This document shows positions 42,746 through 51,813 of a DNA stretch of 64,000 nucleotides, one piece after another. Source of the DNA: Streptantibioticus ferralitis (GTDB lineage Bacteria > Actinomycetota > Actinomycetes > Streptomycetales > Streptomycetaceae); NCBI RefSeq assembly GCF_029223525.1, contig NZ_JARHTQ010000011.1, positions 1 through 64,000 of the forward strand. Reading direction: 5' to 3'. The notes under the pieces are model-generated. The model ran no database searches, had not been told where the DNA came from, and saw only the letters and a list, made by a program, of their open reading frames with translations. Positions within the stretch are counted from its first letter, which is position 1; the number at the start of each line of letters is the position of its first letter. Made by a program: the position numbers and the translations under genes.

Positions 42746-43511
42746 CCAGCACGTCCAGCTTGCCCGGGGCCGGAGTCTCCACCGTGAACCCCAAATCCCG
42801 CAGCGCGACAGCGAGTTCCGCGGGATCGCGCGGCACCCCGCCGTCGGTGAGCAGCGCCCGGACCAGCCGCCCCTTCGTCGCCTTGTTGAAGTGGCTCACC
42901 ACGCTTCGCTTCTCCACCCCGTCCACGGTGCGTACCTGAAGCACCCGGACGGTCGCCGTTCGCTTGGCCACCTCGCCCTTCGGCTTCCACGCGGCCGCGT
43001 ACGCGGCGGAGCGCAGGTCGAGCACCAGCCCGTCGCCCGCCGCCTCCGGCATCACCTCGGCCATCGGGCCACGCCAGTACGCGCCCAGCGCACCGAGCGC
43101 GGGCAACTTCACGCCCATGGAGCAGCGGTATGACGGGATCCGGTCATCGAGCCGCACCGCACCCCACAGCCCAGAGGAGATCAACAACGTGCCGCGCGCC
43201 CGCAGCGCCGCGTCCGCGTCCAGAGTGGCCAGCCCCAGGGCGTCGTAGAGCACCCCGGTGTACAACTTCCCGGCGGGCAGCGTCGGGGCGGACCACAGCC
43301 CCGCGTTCTTCCCCACCTCACCGCGCAGCGTCTCGCCGAGACCCAGCACGTCCAGCGCCTTCTGCGGACTCCCCGAGCAGAGCCCGACCAGCTCGTCGAG
43401 CACCGTCCGCCGCGCCTCGCTCAGCCCCGGCAGCGACAACGACCCCAGCTCCAGCGCGGCTCCGGAGCCGTCCTGGGCCTTCCCCTCGGACGGCGGCAGC
43501 AGGACGAGCAC
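42732..43511 (-). CDS. yaaA: Peroxide stress protein YaaA
   Basis: The protein is 259 aa from GTG 43511, with GAGGGAG upstream. Family features: N-terminal MLVLLPPSEGKA, central LYTGVLYDALGLATLD, LLISSGLWGAVRLDDRIPSY and RCSMGVKLPALGALGAYWRG, and C-terminal VSHFNKATKGRLVRALL. YaaA (DUF328) proteins bind DNA and limit iron-driven oxidative damage after peroxide. Length is normal and no key motif is missing. The 3' end overlaps the plus-strand gene fragment by 14 bp. Confidence 0.92.
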   Translation of the reverse strand: MLVLLPPSEGKAQDGSGAALELGSLSLPGLSEARRTVLDELVGLCSGSPQKALDVLGLGETLRGEVGKNAGLWSAPTLPAGKLYTGVLYDALGLATLDADAALRARGTLLISSGLWGAVRLDDRIPSYRCSMGVKLPALGALGAYWRGPMAEVMPEAAGDGLVLDLRSAAYAAAWKPKGEVAKRTATVRVLQVRTVDGVEKRSVVSHFNKATKGRLVRALLTDGGVPRDPAELAVALRDLGFTVETPAPGKLDVLVTEV

Positions 43512-43606
43512 GGTATTTCTCCCTCGTACGTCACGACGTCACATCCCGGTGCAGCATAAGCGCCCCTGGTCGGCGGCCCGGCCGTGCTCGACTACCATGT
43601 GGGTAC

Positions 43607-44023
43607 GGCAGACGAGCCGAGCGGGCGGTCGCGTCGGAACCCCTTGGGGTTCCGCCGAGGAACGTCCGGGCTCCACAGGGCAAGGTGGTGGGTAACGCCC
43701 ACCCGGGGTGACCCGCGGGACAGTGCCACAGAAAACAGACCGCCGGGAGCCGAAAGGCACCTGGTAAGGGTGAAACGGTGGTGTAAGAGACCACCAGCGT
43801 CCAGGGTGACCTGGACGGCTAGGTAAACCCCACCTGGAGCAAGGTCAAGATGGAGCCGCCGCCAGGCGGCTCTGCGCGGATGTTCGAGGGCGGCCCGCCC
43901 GAGTCCGCGGGTAGACCGCACGAGGCCGACGGCAACGCCGGCCCTAGATGGATGACCGCCTCCCGGCGGGCCGCGAGGCCCACCGGAGACAGAACCCGGC
44001 GTACAGCTCGACTCGTCTGCCGC
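43607..44023 (+). ncRNA. rnpB: RNase P RNA (rnpB), type A
   Basis: Ends are paired by the P1 helix: GGCAGACGAG (from 43607) with CTCGTCTGCC (to about 44022). Inside are the universally conserved elements GAGGAACGTCCGGGCTCCAC (P4 5' strand region), ACAGTGCCACAGAAAACAGA and GGTAAGGGTGAAACGGTGGT, then GTAAGAGACCACCAGC and the 3' P4 partner near GGAGACAGAACCCGGCGTAC. The RNA is the catalytic subunit that trims tRNA 5' leaders. Exact ends are estimated from pairing; the 3' end may extend a few bases. Confidence 0.95.
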
Positions 44024-44868
44024 TCGGGCCCTGACCTGGGCGTTTGGCCTGGTCTGGGCCCTTGGTCGTCTCGGCGGGGTCCCCACGTTTTCCTGCGGGT
44101 TCTCGGGAGTTCCGGCGCGGGTGTGCACTGGGTGTGCACGCGGTGCACGGGTGGGGACGGCGTTGGAGGCGCGGTAGGGGCGACGTCCGGAGCCTTGGTG
44201 GCTGGGGTCACCTGGCCGGGAGCTGCTGTATTCGAAGGACAGTGGACGGGCTGGCCTAGCACGACGCTCCCCGCTGCGCCGTAGCCGCAGGTTCGTGCCC
44301 CCGGCAGGAGCAGCAGAACATGGGAAGCCGGATCATCACGTGTCTACGCGGGGGCGCTGGTTGTCACTACGACCGTGTCGTCTTGAACTCAGAGTCCGTC
44401 GGGTGGTCGGGGGCGCTGCGCAGGTTCGAGCCCTCGGCGGAAGCAGCAAAGCATGGCTGGTTGTGCCGACGACGCTGAACTGGTCATTCGTGGCCGTGTG
44501 GCGGTGAAGGGGCGGGCGCGTCTGGTGCCGCTTCCTCATTGCGGGTGATGCGTGCCGCGGTGCGCAGGTTCGAATGTCCGACCGGGGCCCTTCGGCTCCG
44601 GCGGTGCGCTGATATGTGTGGACGATCGCGTGGTCGACCACGAGCGCTCAGTCTAGGTCGTCTTCGGTGCCCGCTTGGCCGAGCAGAGCGATGAAGACCC
44701 GCCCCGACGTGCGATCGATTGCCTAGCTCCTCAGCCGGTTGCAGGCGAATGCGCTGTCCTGGGCGCTGGCGCATCTCCTCGAGAGGTTCTAGGGTGTTTG
44801 GTACGGATTACCTGCACGAAAATGCCTAAGGCGGCGGTCCGCTAGCCCGCCTCATTGGGAGGTCGGTC
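44024..44868. other. Non-coding region between rnpB and the defence island
   Basis: I see no gene with start, ribosome binding site and coherent protein in these 845 bases. It contains an imperfect repeated segment (44287 and 44420) and a third copy of its GCAGGTTCG core at 44564. GGGAGGTC about 10 bases before 44869 is the ribosome binding site of the RloA-like gene. The left boundary at rnpB and loss of coding density suggest the edge of an accessory island. Confidence 0.5.
44287..44457. repeat. Imperfect direct repeat, two copies 133 bp apart
   Basis: The 38-base segments starting at 44287 and 44420 both read GCAGGTTCG(T/A)GCCC(C/T)CGGC then (A/G)G(G/A)AGCAGCA(G/A)A(A/G)CATGG, with six differences. 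The core GCAGGTTCG recurs at 44564-44572. The motif resembles a tRNA T-arm (GGTTCGA) but flanking bases do not form tRNA stems. It may be an old attachment-site or mobile-element trace. Confidence 0.6.
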
Positions 44869-46206
44869 ATGCTGCTCAGTTTCCGGGTGGCCAATCACAG
44901 GTCGATCCGTGATGAGCAAGAGCTTTCGCTTGTGGCCACCGAGTTCAACGAGGGAACAGGGCGAGAGACCGGCACCCGCTCGGAAGGCAAGCCGGTACGT
45001 GTACTTCCGGCAATCGGCATCTTCGGTGCCAACGCTTCCGGCAAATCCAATGTTCTGTCGGCCATGCGCTTCATGCGCGAGGCGGTCATCGAGTCCCTTG
45101 CGACATGGGGAAAGGGCCAGGGCGTGCCCCGGCAGCCCTTCGAGCTCGCCGACGAGGCATCGGCGGACACCAGCCTGTTCGAGGTTGAGCTGCTGCTCGG
45201 CCGGGCGGATAACAAGACCAGGTACACGTACGGCTTCGAACTGTCAGACGACAGGGTCGAGAGCGAGTGGCTCCACGCCTATCCGTCTGGCCGCCGACAG
45301 GTGTGGTTCGAGAGGGAAGCCAACCGGCCGGAGACGGAAGGAGGCGAATTCCGATTCCCCGGCACAGGACTCAGTGGCCGCAAGGACCTCAAAGACCTCT
45401 TGGTCACCACTACCCGCTCCAACGCTCTCTTTTTGACGGTCGGGGCTGCCCTCAACCACCCCCAGCTCTCCGCCATTCACCGTTGGTTCCAGGACAACCT
45501 GTGGCTGGTCACCAGCGGCAGCGACGTGGAGGCCCGGACGGCTTGGACCCGAGAGCTACTGACCCGCAAAGAGGCGAAGGAGATGCGGGATCGGCTCGTC
45601 ACCATGCTCGCTTCGGCCGACCTCGGCGTCACGGACGTCGACGTGGACGCGGAGAGCGGAGAGGTCCAGCTCTTGCACCGAGGCGCGGACGGCTCCTCCC
45701 GCCGGCTGGACTTCTGGGAGCAGGAGTCTCTAGGCACTCACGCTTGGTTTGCCTTCCTTGGCCCGTTGCTCCACCTGTTGGGCAGGAGGGGCGGCGGCGT
45801 GCTGCTCGCCGACGAGCTCGACTCCAGCCTGCATCCGGTCCTGGCGGCCGAGGTCGTGCGTTTCTTCCAGGACGCAGAAGCCAACCCCGAGCTCGCCCAA
45901 CTGATCTTCACCACTCACGATGCCACGCTGCTCGGACCCTCCGTTGTGGAGCGTCCACTTGACCGTGACCAGGTGTGGCTCACGGTCAAGCAGAGAGAAG
46001 GGGAGTCGGCTCTCTATCCCCTCCTCGCGGCCCGCAAGGCCCGCAACGACGAGAACCTGGAGCGGCGGTACCTGCGGGGCTACTACGGCGGCGTGCCGCG
46101 CCTAACCACCGGGGAGGTGGCCCGCCAGCTCGCCGCGCTGGAACGGCGCCTGGAGGCGCAGCGGACGGAATCGGACCCGGAGCCGAAGGCAACGACGACA
46201 GCGTGA
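44869..46206 (+). CDS. rloA: RloA-like AAA ATPase (OLD/ABC-type, restriction-linked)
   Basis: The protein is 445 aa. N-terminal half of an ABC-type ATPase: FRVANHRSIRDEQELSLVA, then Walker A GIFGANASGKSNVLSAM (about residues 50-66). The Walker B/D-loop is GGGVLLADELDSSLHPVLAA (about 308-327) and the sensor His is in FTTHDATLL. This is the AAA_21/COG1106 family, with helical middle as in OLD-type proteins. The GTGA junction couples it to an RloB gene. RloA and RloB were named as restriction-linked ORFs and often sit in type I R-M loci, exactly as here. Probably a phage-defence sensor ATPase; mechanism not known from sequence. Confidence 0.88.
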   Translation: MLLSFRVANHRSIRDEQELSLVATEFNEGTGRETGTRSEGKPVRVLPAIGIFGANASGKSNVLSAMRFMREAVIESLATWGKGQGVPRQPFELADEASADTSLFEVELLLGRADNKTRYTYGFELSDDRVESEWLHAYPSGRRQVWFEREANRPETEGGEFRFPGTGLSGRKDLKDLLVTTTRSNALFLTVGAALNHPQLSAIHRWFQDNLWLVTSGSDVEARTAWTRELLTRKEAKEMRDRLVTMLASADLGVTDVDVDAESGEVQLLHRGADGSSRRLDFWEQESLGTHAWFAFLGPLLHLLGRRGGGVLLADELDSSLHPVLAAEVVRFFQDAEANPELAQLIFTTHDATLLGPSVVERPLDRDQVWLTVKQREGESALYPLLAARKARNDENLERRYLRGYYGGVPRLTTGEVARQLAALERRLEAQRTESDPEPKATTTA

Positions 46207-47042
46207 GTAGACCACCCGCGGAGAGCCGGCGCGTTAACCGGCGCAAGAACCGGCACGACACGCCCCGGCCCCTGCGGCGCGGCCTCGACTCGTACCCGGA
46301 CGAGTCGTGCCGGGTCGTCTACATCGCGGCAGAAGGCGAGAAGACTGAGCCCGACTACGTCAATCTCCTCAACGACACCTACGGCCAGCGCCCCGGGCGG
46401 AAGTTCTTCCTGCACTTCTGCCATGCGGGCGAGGGGCTGCGGCCCAGCGAGGTGGTCAGCCATGTGATCGCCGCCGCGCCAAGCCCGAAGGACGAGAAGT
46501 GGGCTCTATTCGACCGGGACACAGCAGACAACCGTGATGACGACATCCGCGCCGCCATGCGTAAGGCGGCCAGGGAGGGGGTGCAAGTCGCCCTCTCACA
46601 CCCCTCCTTCGAGCTGTGGCTGCTCCTCCATTTCCAGCCGTTCACCAGCCAGGAGGACGGCCTCAGCGACATGATCAAGGATCGGCTGCGCAAGCATCCA
46701 GGGGCCAAGGGCTTCGCCGAGTACGACAAGAAGTCGGGCGACCGGGGCAAGGGGCTGGTCGGTCAGCGAGGCCAGTCCCTGTTGGGCAAGGAGAAAGCCG
46801 CGGTCGATCACGCGCGCAACCTTGTTGCGAACTGCCCGTACGGCGGATGCTCGACGAAGGAGCTCAGCTTCGACAAGATCCCCGGGCCACGCACCGAGTC
46901 GTACGAGGAGTGGAACCGCCGGTCCGGGCACGTAGACGGCTGTGATCCGCTGAAGCGAGACCCGTCCACCGACGTGTGGCGGCTGCTCTACATGCTGGAG
47001 ATCGGCACGGAACCATCCGGCTCGTCTGGCCACCGCCCCTGA
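46203..47042 (+). CDS. rloB: RloB-family protein
   Basis: The protein is 279 aa from GTG 46203, overlapping the RloA stop. The RloB domain begins [20 protein letters not shown] (Glu-rich strand-turn typical of TOPRIM-like folds), then [20 protein letters not shown] (DxD-type acidic motif) and [20 protein letters not shown] ([13 protein letters not shown] is the strongest family signature). The acidic residues could bind Mg2+ as in TOPRIM nucleases. With RloA it forms an ATPase-effector pair, comparable in logic to AriA-AriB; identity with that system is not implied. Likely acts on nucleic acid when the host is infected. Confidence 0.85.
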   Translation: MSRPPAESRRVNRRKNRHDTPRPLRRGLDSYPDESCRVVYIAAEGEKTEPDYVNLLNDTYGQRPGRKFFLHFCHAGEGLRPSEVVSHVIAAAPSPKDEKWALFDRDTADNRDDDIRAAMRKAAREGVQVALSHPSFELWLLLHFQPFTSQEDGLSDMIKDRLRKHPGAKGFAEYDKKSGDRGKGLVGQRGQSLLGKEKAAVDHARNLVANCPYGGCSTKELSFDKIPGPRTESYEEWNRRSGHVDGCDPLKRDPSTDVWRLLYMLEIGTEPSGSSGHRP

Positions 47043-47125
47043 CCCGACGGTTTCCGTCAGGAGTGCCTCCCCGACTACGCTGCCGGAGTTCTCTCAAAAC
47101 TCCATGGCGTACGAAGGACCGGTGC

Positions 47126-49726
47126 GTGGCCCGTCTCACACTGCCCCAGCTAGAGCGGCATCTCTTCTCGGCCGCCGACATCCTGCGTGGTCGGATGGAC
47201 GCCTCGGAGTACCGTGACTACATCTTTGGAATGCTGTTCCTGAAGCGGTCCTCCGATGAGTTTCAGCCTGAATGGGAGCGCGTTCACAAGGATGCCCTGG
47301 AGCGGACCGGTGATCCGGCCAAGGCCTTGGCGCGAGCCAACGACCCGGACAAGTACCCCCGGATCTTCTACGTCCCGCCGCGCGCCCGCTGGTGGAAGGG
47401 CCCCCATGAGAACCTGGAGCAGCCGGACCATCCGCTCCCGGGACTGTCCATGCTCGTAGACCGCGTGGGTGAGAGCCTGGACCAGGCCCTCATGGCCCTC
47501 CAAGGAAGCCACAGCCGCCTCGCGGGTGTCGCCTCGCACATCTCCTTCAACGAGATCGTCGGCACCAAGCCCCGATTCACTAACGCCGAGTTGCGCTCGC
47601 TCATCCGCCATTTCAGTCTCTACCGGCTGCGCAACGAGGACTTCGAGTTCCCCGACATGCTGGGGGCGGCGTACGAATACTTGCTGGCCCGATTCGCCGA
47701 CTCGGCAGGCCAGCGAGGCGGCGAGTTCTACACCCCGCGCGAGGTGGTCCGAATGATGGTCCGCCTCGTCGACCCGCAGCCCGGGGACAGCGTCTACGAC
47801 CCCTGCGCCGGCTCCGGTGGCATGCTGATCGCAGCCCACGAGTACGTGGAGGAGCACGGCGGATCGCCTGACGACCTTTCCATCAACGGCCAGGACAAGA
47901 ATGGCCCCTCCTGGTCCATGGCCAGCATGAACATGGTCCTTCACGGCATCCGCGAGTTCGATCTCCATCACGGCGACACGCTCACCGAGCCTCTGCATCT
48001 CACCCCGGCCGGCCGGCTGCGCACCTTTACCAAGGTCCTGTCGAACCCACCCTTCTCGCTGAACTACGACGCCGAGTTGGTCGAACTCGCCGATGGGAAA
48101 CACGGCTGGCGCATGAAGTGGGGCGCCACTCCCGAGAATGGCAAAAAGGCGGACCTGATGTTCGTCCAGCACATGATCTCCGTGCTGGAGGCGCGGGGTG
48201 TGGCGGCCACAGTCATGCCGCACGGTGTGCTCTTCCGTAGCGGCAAGGAGCGCGACATCCGCTTCAAGCTGCTGGAGGACGATTGCATCGAGGCCGTGAT
48301 CGGCCTAGGCCCCAATCTCTTCTACGGGACGGGCATCCCGGCCTGCATCCTGGTGCTGCGGCCGCCGCACCGCAAGCGAGGGCCGCGGGAAAAGTACGTC
48401 CTCTTCATCAACGCGGATCGAGACTTCCGGGCTGCCCGCAACCAGAACGAACTTGGCCCCGAGCACGTCGAGAAGATCGCCACGGTCTTTCGGCACTGGA
48501 GGCAGCAGCCGGGCTACTCGCGCGCGGTGAGTGTCAAGGAGCTTCTGGCCGCCGACGCCAACCTGAACATCCGCCGCTGGGTGGACAACTCGCCGCCAGC
48601 CGAACCGCAGGACGTACGGGCGCACCTGTACGGCGGAGTACCGAAGGCCGAGATCGAAGCGAAGGCAAAGCTGTTCGAGGCGTACGGCGTTGACGCCTCG
48701 GCTCTCTTCGCGCCGCGTGACGGAGACCCGGAGTACGTGGACTTCCTCCCGGAGGGCCCCGAGACGATGGCCGCCCGCGTGCCGGAGCTGGCGGCCGCGA
48801 AGGAAGCGGAGCTGCGTGAGACGTACGAGAAATGGTGGGCCGACCAGGCCGCCCACTTCACGGCACTCGCCGACAATCACCGTTTGATGGATCTGCGCGA
48901 GCACCTTGTGTCCGGTTTCACGGAGGCCGTGGGCTCGACAGGAGTCCTGGACGAATACACGAGTGCCGGGATCATGGCCGACTGGTGGACGGTGACGAGG
49001 TACGACCTCAAGGCCCTCGCGGCGGGCGGGTACGAGCGGGTTCTCGAAGGCTGGGTCGACTCGGTCGAGACGATGGTCGAACCGGTGGTCCCGGACACGG
49101 ACGAGCCGGGTACCGGCTCAGGCTCCGAGCGTGGCAGGACTCGGACGAAGTCCTCCACAACGGCCGCCGACCGCCGCCGCGCGATGGACCAGCCGGTAGT
49201 CCGGGCGCTGATCCCGGACTTCGTGGCGGAGGTCGCCCGCGCAGACGAGGCGTATGCGGCGGCCGACGCCGCGTACAAGGCGGCCGTGGAGGAACTGGCC
49301 GCCGCGCAGCCGACCGCGCCAGGCGCGGTCGGGGACTCCGAGGAGGACTCCGAGGAGCGAACGCCTGTTGCGCCGGAGGACCTGGCCCGTCTGGAAGCGA
49401 AGGTCACTCGCCGCCGCAAGGAGCGCACGGCAGTATCGAAGAAGCGCTCGGCCTTGGACGCGCGTTTCCTACCGGAGCTGCACGCCTACTCCGAGCTGGC
49501 GAAGGCGGCGGATGGCGGTGCGCAGCGTGTTGTGCTGACCGTCCTGGACGAGGCTCTGTCCACCCGCCTGGACGCTGCGGTCGCTGCGGGGTGCCGCGAA
49601 CTGGTGGCGTCCGTGCAGCGCTGGGCCGAGAAGTACGCGGTCTCGCTGGAGGAGCTGGAGGCGGAAGGTGCGGACGCGGCAGGGGAGTTCCGGGACTGGC
49701 TGAAGGAGCTCGGCTATGCACGGTGA
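47126..49726 (+). CDS. hsdM: Type I restriction-modification methyltransferase subunit HsdM (extended)
   Basis: The protein is 866 aa from GTG 47126, with AAGGA upstream. The N-terminal HsdM helical domain starts [21 protein letters not shown]6-adenine methyltransferase motifs follow: [39 protein letters not shown] (motif I, about residue 228) and [12 protein letters not shown] (NPPF, motif IV, about 306). Beyond residue 500 there is a long helical and coiled-coil extension, so it is much longer than classical HsdM (about 500-550 aa). The stop overlaps hsdS. It methylates adenines in the host recognition sequence set by HsdS. Confidence 0.93.
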   Translation: MARLTLPQLERHLFSAADILRGRMDASEYRDYIFGMLFLKRSSDEFQPEWERVHKDALERTGDPAKALARANDPDKYPRIFYVPPRARWWKGPHENLEQPDHPLPGLSMLVDRVGESLDQALMALQGSHSRLAGVASHISFNEIVGTKPRFTNAELRSLIRHFSLYRLRNEDFEFPDMLGAAYEYLLARFADSAGQRGGEFYTPREVVRMMVRLVDPQPGDSVYDPCAGSGGMLIAAHEYVEEHGGSPDDLSINGQDKNGPSWSMASMNMVLHGIREFDLHHGDTLTEPLHLTPAGRLRTFTKVLSNPPFSLNYDAELVELADGKHGWRMKWGATPENGKKADLMFVQHMISVLEARGVAATVMPHGVLFRSGKERDIRFKLLEDDCIEAVIGLGPNLFYGTGIPACILVLRPPHRKRGPREKYVLFINADRDFRAARNQNELGPEHVEKIATVFRHWRQQPGYSRAVSVKELLAADANLNIRRWVDNSPPAEPQDVRAHLYGGVPKAEIEAKAKLFEAYGVDASALFAPRDGDPEYVDFLPEGPETMAARVPELAAAKEAELRETYEKWWADQAAHFTALADNHRLMDLREHLVSGFTEAVGSTGVLDEYTSAGIMADWWTVTRYDLKALAAGGYERVLEGWVDSVETMVEPVVPDTDEPGTGSGSERGRTRTKSSTTAADRRRAMDQPVVRALIPDFVAEVARADEAYAAADAAYKAAVEELAAAQPTAPGAVGDSEEDSEERTPVAPEDLARLEAKVTRRRKERTAVSKKRSALDARFLPELHAYSELAKAADGGAQRVVLTVLDEALSTRLDAAVAAGCRELVASVQRWAEKYAVSLEELEAEGADAAGEFRDWLKELGYAR

Positions 49727-51044
49727 GGCTCTGATGGCGCACCGGTCATCCTGGCCGACCGACTGGCGCAGGGTGGCGCTGTCGGATGTCGGTAAATGGC
49801 TGTCCGGTGGCACGCCCAGCACGTCCAACGATGCGTATTGGGACGGCGATATCCCGTGGATCAGCGCGGCAAGCCTGAAGACTTTTCGTCTCGCCGAGTC
49901 AGATCGGCGCGTAACAGCGCTCGGCGCGGAGAACGGATCACGTCTCGTTGGAGCGGGAACGGTGCTATTCGTTGTCCGAGGCATGAGTCTGAAGTCGGAG
50001 TTCCGGATCGGCGTCACCCAGCGGACAGTCGCCTTTGGCCAGGACTGCAAGGCTGTGCTTCCTGCCGAGGACATTGACCCGTACTTCTTGGCCTACGCGA
50101 TCCAGACGAAGACACCAGAGATCCTGGCCATGGTCGAGGAAACCAGCCATGGGACGGGCCGTCTCGATACGATCCGGCTACAAGAGTTGGAGATCGGCGT
50201 GCCGCCGCTGCCTGAGCAGCGTCGAATCGTGGCCGCCTGCGAGGCGATCGAGCGTCGTATCGCCGCCATCAAGCGTGTGCGAGCCAAGCTTGCAGTGTTG
50301 AGGCGCACCGTGGTTGACGACTTGGTGACAGGCCCGCCGCTGGCACTGGGTACCCTGCTCGAACATCGGCCACGGAATGGCTTCTCACCGCTTGAGGTGC
50401 CTGAATGGACCGGATTGCTGACGCTCGGTCTCGGCTGTCTGACAACAGACGGATTTCGCCCGCGTCAGATGAAGCGCATTCCGGACAGTGACTCGGCACG
50501 ACGCTTTCTGCTCGCGGACGGTGACCTTCTGATGAGCCGGGCCAATACCCGGGAACTCGTCGGGCTGGTAGGCATGTACAGGGACGTAGGCTACCCATGC
50601 ATCTATCCGGATCTGATGATGAGGTTGCGTCCTGACCCCGGAAAGTGCCTACCGGAGTACCTGGCGCTGGTGCTCAGCACCCCCAGCGTTCGGCGCGCCA
50701 TTCAGGCGGGTGCGCGTGGGACGAGCGAGTCCATGGTGAAGATCAGCGCAGAGTTCGCAGAGTCGCTTGATGTACCCCTACCGTCGGTCGAAGCGCAACG
50801 GCGTGCGGTGCTGGCAGTTGCCGCCGTCGACTCACGCATCGCCCAGCAGGGGGCGGTGATTGACAAACTCCGGTTGGTTCAGCGGGCGGTGACCGAAGAC
50901 CTACTGGTGGGAAAAGCAGGCGTGGATGTCCTCCGCCATACGGTCCGTCAGCGGAGCGTGCCGCCGAGCGTAACTGTCCTTACCCCGGAGAGGAATGCTG
51001 CCAACGCGGCGGGGCTCCGACCCTCACCACTCAGTGAGGGATGA
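49716..51044 (+). CDS. hsdS: Type I restriction specificity subunit HsdS
   Basis: The protein is 442 aa; ATG 49716 lies 11 bp inside the hsdM end and has AAGGAG well placed. Two target-recognition domains: TRD1 from [20 protein letters not shown] to the spacer helix [20 protein letters not shown], and TRD2 to the second helix [20 protein letters not shown]. The repeated central helices (PLPEQRRIV... and [11 protein letters not shown]...) are the HsdS coiled-coil spacers. The first TRD opens with the frequent SGGTPS-x-x-x-x-YW-x-G-x-IPW motif. The C-terminal 45 residues are low complexity. The recognition site cannot be derived from sequence. Confidence 0.92.
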   Translation: MHGEALMAHRSSWPTDWRRVALSDVGKWLSGGTPSTSNDAYWDGDIPWISAASLKTFRLAESDRRVTALGAENGSRLVGAGTVLFVVRGMSLKSEFRIGVTQRTVAFGQDCKAVLPAEDIDPYFLAYAIQTKTPEILAMVEETSHGTGRLDTIRLQELEIGVPPLPEQRRIVAACEAIERRIAAIKRVRAKLAVLRRTVVDDLVTGPPLALGTLLEHRPRNGFSPLEVPEWTGLLTLGLGCLTTDGFRPRQMKRIPDSDSARRFLLADGDLLMSRANTRELVGLVGMYRDVGYPCIYPDLMMRLRPDPGKCLPEYLALVLSTPSVRRAIQAGARGTSESMVKISAEFAESLDVPLPSVEAQRRAVLAVAAVDSRIAQQGAVIDKLRLVQRAVTEDLLVGKAGVDVLRHTVRQRSVPPSVTVLTPERNAANAAGLRPSPLSEG

Positions 51045-51650
51045 AGCTGTCTCGGATGCCTACGCCGTCAGGCTGTACGGGGACTTCCACACAGTCGTTG
51101 CCGCCCTCCTCCGTGTAGGACGCCTTCACCCATCACTTCGGGCAGCACTCAGCGCCTCTACAGATCTCGGGCGATGCGATAGGGCAGAACATGGCTCGCG
51201 CGTAGCCCTCCGTCAGAAACAGGCCCAGCGCGCCCCGGCAGGATGCGCCGTCTGTACCGTGCGCAACCACGGGGCGTCGTTTTTGAGCACGGAGACCGCG
51301 AGGAAGCTTGGCGGGGTCTTCCCCTGGTACTCATCCCACCAATGGGCTTTGCGCCCGCTGGCTATCCTCGGCCAGAGCATCGATGGGCGCCGTGTCCTCG
51401 CACTCGTAAATGCTCTTCAGGCGACTTTGCCGCTCCTCCTAATCCTGAAGCGTCCAGCTTCGATGTTCGAGATAGCCGTCTGGTCGGCGCCGAGCAAGGT
51501 TGCGGCGGTAGGTGCGGACATGCCTGCCGATTCAAGGAATCGGCGAAGCTCGGTGCCAAACCGGCGCTTACGGGTTGTCTGTGCGAACCTCGGGGCTCGT
51601 GCCACGAGCGGCTGTTCGAGACTGACGGCGAGCCCAGCGGCTTCGAACTG
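51025..51650 (-). pseudogene. Remnant of an XRE/DUF5753 regulator and DUF397 pair
   Basis: The minus strand reads RRFGTELRRFLESAGMSAPT then AATLLGADQTAISNIEAGRF (XRE HTH) with ISNIEAGRF intact, then a frame change. In other frames LKSIYECEDTAPIDALAEDS and RKAHWWDEYQGKTPPSFL resemble the start of DUF5753. Further down, about 51055-51130, WVKASYTEEGGNDCVEVPVQ then DGVGIRDSF resembles DUF397. Stops interrupt each frame. I read a decayed regulator pair embedded between hsdS and hsdR. The 51045-51813 gap otherwise holds no gene. Confidence 0.65.
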
Positions 51651-51813
51651 AAAGCGACCTGCGGCGGGCCGAGACACCTCCTCTAGCCCCCGGCCGACGC
51701 TCGCCGCCTGACTCCGCAGACCGGCCCCCTCCACGCCCGTGGGTAGAGTTGCCCTCACCTCTGTTCGATGGGGGGACGGGCGCGACGTACGGCTACGGGC
51801 GGGGAGTTCGGGG

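Noticed and set aside
44564-44620. A tRNA gene suggested by GCAGGTTCGAAT
   Set aside because: The bases on either side of the T-loop-like motif do not pair, and no acceptor, D or anticodon stems can be drawn.
44869-47042. Identification of the ATPase-RloB pair as a PARIS (AriA-AriB) system
   Set aside because: The second protein carries RloB-type motifs ([13 protein letters not shown]) rather than those I associate with AriB; only the general two-gene logic is shared.
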